Assembly: GCA_964019055.1 (NCBI GenBank)
Contig: OZ025209.1
Location: forward strand, 15,570,367 to 15,634,366
DNA length: 64,000 nt
From: Anthopleura xanthogrammica
Lineage: Eukaryota > Cnidaria > Anthozoa > Actiniaria > Actiniidae
Direction: 5' to 3'
This document shows, in pieces, positions 60,544 through 64,000 of this stretch (the stretch's first letter is position 1; every line of letters begins with the position of its first letter). The notes below the pieces were generated by a model, which was not told the DNA's origin, ran no database searches, and saw nothing but the letters and a program-made list of their open reading frames with translations. The translations under genes and the position numbers were made by a program.

Positions 60544-62897
60544 TTAACCTTTACTACCAAATGTATCTTTGGGATTCAAGTCCTTGGGTTCTGGTTCACG
60601 TATTTCTGATATGGGAGGGATTTCTCGTAGGGATGGTAAATCAGGTATCGGGGCTGGTTCGTCGGCTTCAATATACTCCGACACTGGTGGCGGTTCATCT
60701 TCGGGTTCAGCCTCTCGGGAAGGAATCGGCTCACGAGCGGCTAAATCCTCTCGGGTAAGAATCGCCGGAGCAATCGGGGGCAAGCGACCAACCCTGTCAA
60801 ATTCTCCCATCTCGATTGGCCGAAGTTCTGGCGCTCGATAAAAGGACGGAAACCGAGTATACTTCGGGAAGTGCTCGAATTCTTCGGGTTCCTCCAGGAC
60901 GGAGAAAGTTTGGTCACGTGGTTTATCAATGTGGTGCCTCGGGATTTCATTTCTGTTTCGGGTTTCCCAGTCATGCTGAGCTCCTGTAGCCTGCACCGAG
61001 GTCCTTTTGAGAAGAATTTCTTTGCCACCTTCGTTGAAATCATTATTTTCCGATGAATCAAGTTTTCCAACCGACACATCCATTTTTGAGAAGTCCAAAC
61101 CCATGTCATCCAATGGTCCAGACATATATGGAAGGTGGAGGTTCTTTGGAAGCGATGAGCTTTGGCTCGAAAGCTTTTCAATTTCGTTGATAGTGTTTTG
61201 CTCTTCTTTGTTTTCTTGTAAAGTACCGAATGCCATAGAATCTTGACGAAGAAGATGTTTAAGAATTGTTGTCTCGTCATCTTTTACACGTTTTTTCTTT
61301 CCTGGAATTTCCCAGCCTTCTTCCAACTCATAATTCGCTGCACTTCTAGCATTGTTATCTTCCCTGCCATTGGTGTAGAATTCCCTGTTTATAGTGTCTC
61401 CCCTTTCGTCTTGAAACGATCTTTTTTCTCTTGCTCTCGACGCTTCTTTCTCTTTAATCATTTTTGGCATCGTACGTCTAAACACCGAGTCTTCGTTTTT
61501 ACTCTCTTGATTTTCATTTACATCGAATGATGTTTCCGGCAGTTTGTCTTCAGCCTCAGACCTGAACCTTGCAGCTTCCGTCCCCTCCTCCGGGTTTGTC
61601 TTCTCCGACAGTATCTCAATAGTACTTTTTGTAGCGCGTCCGCCATTTTGGTTTGTCCTCTTACTTTTTTCTTCAACAGGACGAGGAATTTCACGAAACG
61701 CTGATACTGTTTCACCTCTTTGAAATGACAGCGCACTTTCGATCGCATTTGACTGCTTTACGCTTCCAGCGAGAAAATCATCACTCAGCTCTAGTCCTTT
61801 CCCAGAACCACTTTTGGTTTGGATTGGTTGGACTTTGATGCCATTTCGCTTTAGCACTCTTTTTACGAGAGAATCTTTGACTCTATTCCTAACTCGGATT
61901 CTTTTGCCTAAGATTTTTTGTATGATTCTATTCCTAACTCGGATTCTTTTGCCTAAGATTTTTTGTATGATTGAATTTGCAGTGGTAAGCGACTTCTTGA
62001 CCGGAGCCTCGAAGTGGGATTCCTGTGGTGTCGGATGAAAAACATGGCGGTGTTTGTTGGTAGTCTTTTGCTGAATTTTATCTTCTTTGCTGCCAAGAGC
62101 TTTAAGATGGAGGAAGCGGCTTGGTTGGGGCTGAGGATGCTTATGACTGGACGCACTAATCCCTCCAATAATAACTTGATTTCCAGTGATAGCTGTTTGA
62201 CAGAAAATAAAACATTAATAACCATAGCTCCATTTGAATAGGAAAGGCAGGTAAGGTCGGACAAACTGTGCAATCTGATTCATTTTGAAGATATTTTTTT
62301 TTAGTTTTCTATATTTACCCCAGCAGGATAATTCTTTTATTTTTTCTTCCTCGTTCCCCTGTTTCTCTGTTTACCTGTCCCTCAAGCCTAACTACTTACC
62401 TAACTACATACATGCTTTGTTTGCTGAGTATCAGCCGAGAATAAAGTGCAGATTCCTTGCCCCTTTTGCAATATTTAGGGCTGTATTTCTGATCGAGAAT
62501 AATAAATTTATCAAGAAATGAAATGTTCACTGGAAATTAGTCAAGACACAAAACTGACAAAACACTGTGGAAAAAATATAAATCAGTCGACATTGGTTTA
62601 ACCAGTTGTACTCTAGAACATTGTACAACCAAGACTTGGACAAAACAAAAGCCATTCGCGATCCGTTCCGAAAACTAAAAGACTAGTAATTGTATTATAA
62701 TATCATATGTAATAATTTAGAAAAAAAATATTAATAAGACGTACGAAACCTATATTGAAATTCAAATTTCATAAAAAGTTATCATGAAAAAAATAGAAAT
62801 TCGTTATTATTATTGTCGCTTAAAATTTAACGGCATTTACTGGTTACTCACCGATGAAAATAAAGGTTAGCGACGAAAACGAAAAAATCCCCACCAT
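60544..62897 (-). CDS. Predicted secreted, disordered protein with cationic GKR repeat
   Basis: Exons 62897-62852 and 62192-60544, joined in phase 1; 564 residues. Exon 1 alone gives a signal peptide, MVGIFSFSSLTFIFIA, cleaved near ITGNQV. Residues ~20-75 are basic and polar (SSHKHPQPQPSRF). Residues ~80-125 contain two exact copies of a 15-residue, strongly cationic unit (IIQKILGKRIRVRNR), followed by KDSLVKRVLKRNG. The remaining ~430 residues are rich in Glu, Arg, Ser, Pro and Asn without cysteine pairs or a domain I recognise, with basic sites such as PGKKKRVK and many PPI/EPE stretches near the end (PPISEIREPEPKD). Gly-Lys-Arg is the classic signal for cleavage plus amidation, so a peptide precursor is possible; a matrix protein is the main alternative. 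No function is claimed. Confidence 0.75.
61882..61971 (-). repeat. Exact 45-bp coding tandem duplication
   Basis: Two identical in-frame copies encoding IIQKILGKRIRVRNR; no base difference seen, so the duplication is recent or being homogenised. Confidence 0.95.
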
Positions 62898-63369
62898 TTT
62901 CGTCAATTATTTCTTCACTGTGTTTTTTACATTCAAACCAATCGGATAAACCTTTTACTGAACATCCATTGAAAATCTATTTTCTTGAACTGCCAAGAAA
63001 GATCTTGTTAGGGGAGACTTTGTAGTGTTTTTCTATAGCTTCTTGACGTTTTTACCAATAAATATTAATTGCGGGTCATCACACATAGTGGAGCGTGCCA
63101 TACCACCACACAAAACTATCTGTCACTCAGTACAGGATTTCTTGACTGATACTTGTAACTTGTTCTCGATGCTTTTCACTCTACTGACTAATGTTCGCCA
63201 CTTGTTTGTATATTCATTCATTATCATGATTATCTCTATAATTTACATCAATCAGTTTTCCTATGATCTTTCTTAAAATCACCCCTAAAACTATTTTGTC
63301 TTTTATCCCTTATTCCAGTTATTCCTCAGCCTAGCCTAAGGCTATTATTCTTGAACTAACACGTACTGA

Positions 63370-63399
63370 TCAAGAGAGCATAAATGTATATGCTCTCTT
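63370..63399. repeat. Short perfect hairpin
   Basis: caagagagcata, a short aatg-type loop, then tatgctctcttg. Confidence 0.85.
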
Positions 63400-63912
63400 G
63401 CACTGATATATTTCGCCGGTATCAATCTACCATGACTCCCGGAAGCACGGACCTGTTCCCGTATCCTCAGTGGCAGGCAAGGATGATGAAAAACGACAGC
63501 TAGGAAATAGCAGCTAGAAAAAAATTCTGAGAACAATGTATGGTATTGTGTGACTGGGATCTATGATAATAGGAGATATAATTATGCGAAGGATTGAAGA
63601 TTCATTCGAGACTATGGCTGACTGATCATGATTAAAAGAAGTCGCTGGGTGCAGCAGACTCTGACGTACAAGGTTTTCAGTTGCTTGTTAGGTTTCAGTC
63701 TGATATGCATGTGCAAGCACCGCTCCCTTAAGTGATAGTGATTTTTTGTCATTCTCCTTCTGATAGAAACCTTAGTAGTAATAGAAAATTGACACTAAAG
63801 GATCGAAGCGGAACGGATGTCTGAATAAATGAGAGAAGCGAATCTAACCGGAAAGTGAATCAACGAACGAGCAAACGATTAGGTGAGAATGAATGCATGT
63901 CATGTCGACTGA

Positions 63913-64000
63913 AGGAAGAAAGAAAGAAAGAAACTGAAAGAAAGAAACTGAAAGAAAGAAACTGAAAGAAACTGAAAGAACGAAAAGAAAGAAAACAGAA
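63913..64000. repeat. (GAAA)n/(ACTGAAAG)n microsatellite
   Basis: gaaagaaagaaa units with a recurring aaactgaaagaaag unit to the end of the window. Confidence 0.95.

Larger units (their letters stand above)
62898..64000. other. Right-edge region without a supported gene
   Basis: AT-rich upstream flank of the secreted-protein gene. Includes a small perfect hairpin (63370-63399) and ends in a GAAA-type repeat. The 83-residue plus-strand frame at 63025-63276 has no supporting feature. Confidence 0.55.

Noticed and set aside
62014..62273. Other frames overlapping the N-terminal part of the secreted protein
   Set aside because: The frame joined to the signal-peptide exon runs uninterrupted through this region and explains the 45-bp repeat; the others are shadows.

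Overview
The window is animal nuclear DNA: genes are split by GT-AG introns, there are no bacterial operons, about two thirds of the bases are A or T, and short palindromic transposons, tRNA-derived SINE-like repeats and microsatellites are dense. The gene set (PPM1G, an ethanolamine phosphotransferase of the EPT1/SELENOI family, a CSRP-type LIM protein, SNAPC5, PAN plus glycine-rich secreted proteins) is metazoan. Two animal cyclodipeptide synthases (CDPS), an enzyme described experimentally from the sea anemone Nematostella, suggest an anthozoan cnidarian. That placement is an inference.

Layout. 1-2.4 kb: 5' part of a DUF885 type II membrane protein (minus), running off the left edge. 2.4-5.7 kb: transposon-rich intergenic DNA. 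5.7-12.8 kb: PPM1G, 11 exons (minus), head to head with the 9-exon EPT1-like gene at 13.4-18.6 kb (plus); 616 bp separate their start codons. 21.5-22.3 and 27.5-28.3 kb: two 2-exon CDPS paralogues (minus) made by a segmental duplication that carried promoter and 3' flank, separated by SINE/LINE remains including an R2-like endonuclease fragment. 28.6-37.0 kb (plus): a gene starting 209 bp from CDPS copy 2 and divergent from it, encoding a predicted membrane-anchored protein with about 58 copies of an acidic, Cys-Cys-containing ~37-residue repeat. 40.1-41.0 kb: an intronless six-pass membrane protein. 43.0-44.1 kb: a small SNAPC5-like gene. 45.3-47.4 and 48.9-50.9 kb: tandem paralogues encoding secreted PAN + glycine-rich (ALK/LTK-like) proteins. 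55.1-57.7 kb: a two-LIM CSRP-type gene. 60.5-62.9 kb: a secreted low-complexity protein with a cationic GKR-containing duplication. The rest is intergenic.

Most interesting: the CDPS pair. Copy 2 keeps every active-site residue I can align to bacterial AlbC. Copy 1 keeps the nucleophilic serine, Asn and Tyr-His pair but has His for the catalytic Tyr and Gln for the catalytic Glu, each by one base change. Copy 2 alone shares its compact CRE/NRF1-like promoter region with the giant acidic-repeat gene. No known CDPS tailoring enzyme (oxidase, P450, methyltransferase) is visible nearby, so a working partnership with that gene is only a hypothesis.

Exon models were made by hand from ORFs, splice consensus and phase agreement. 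Coordinates of split genes span start to stop codon; exons are listed in each entry.
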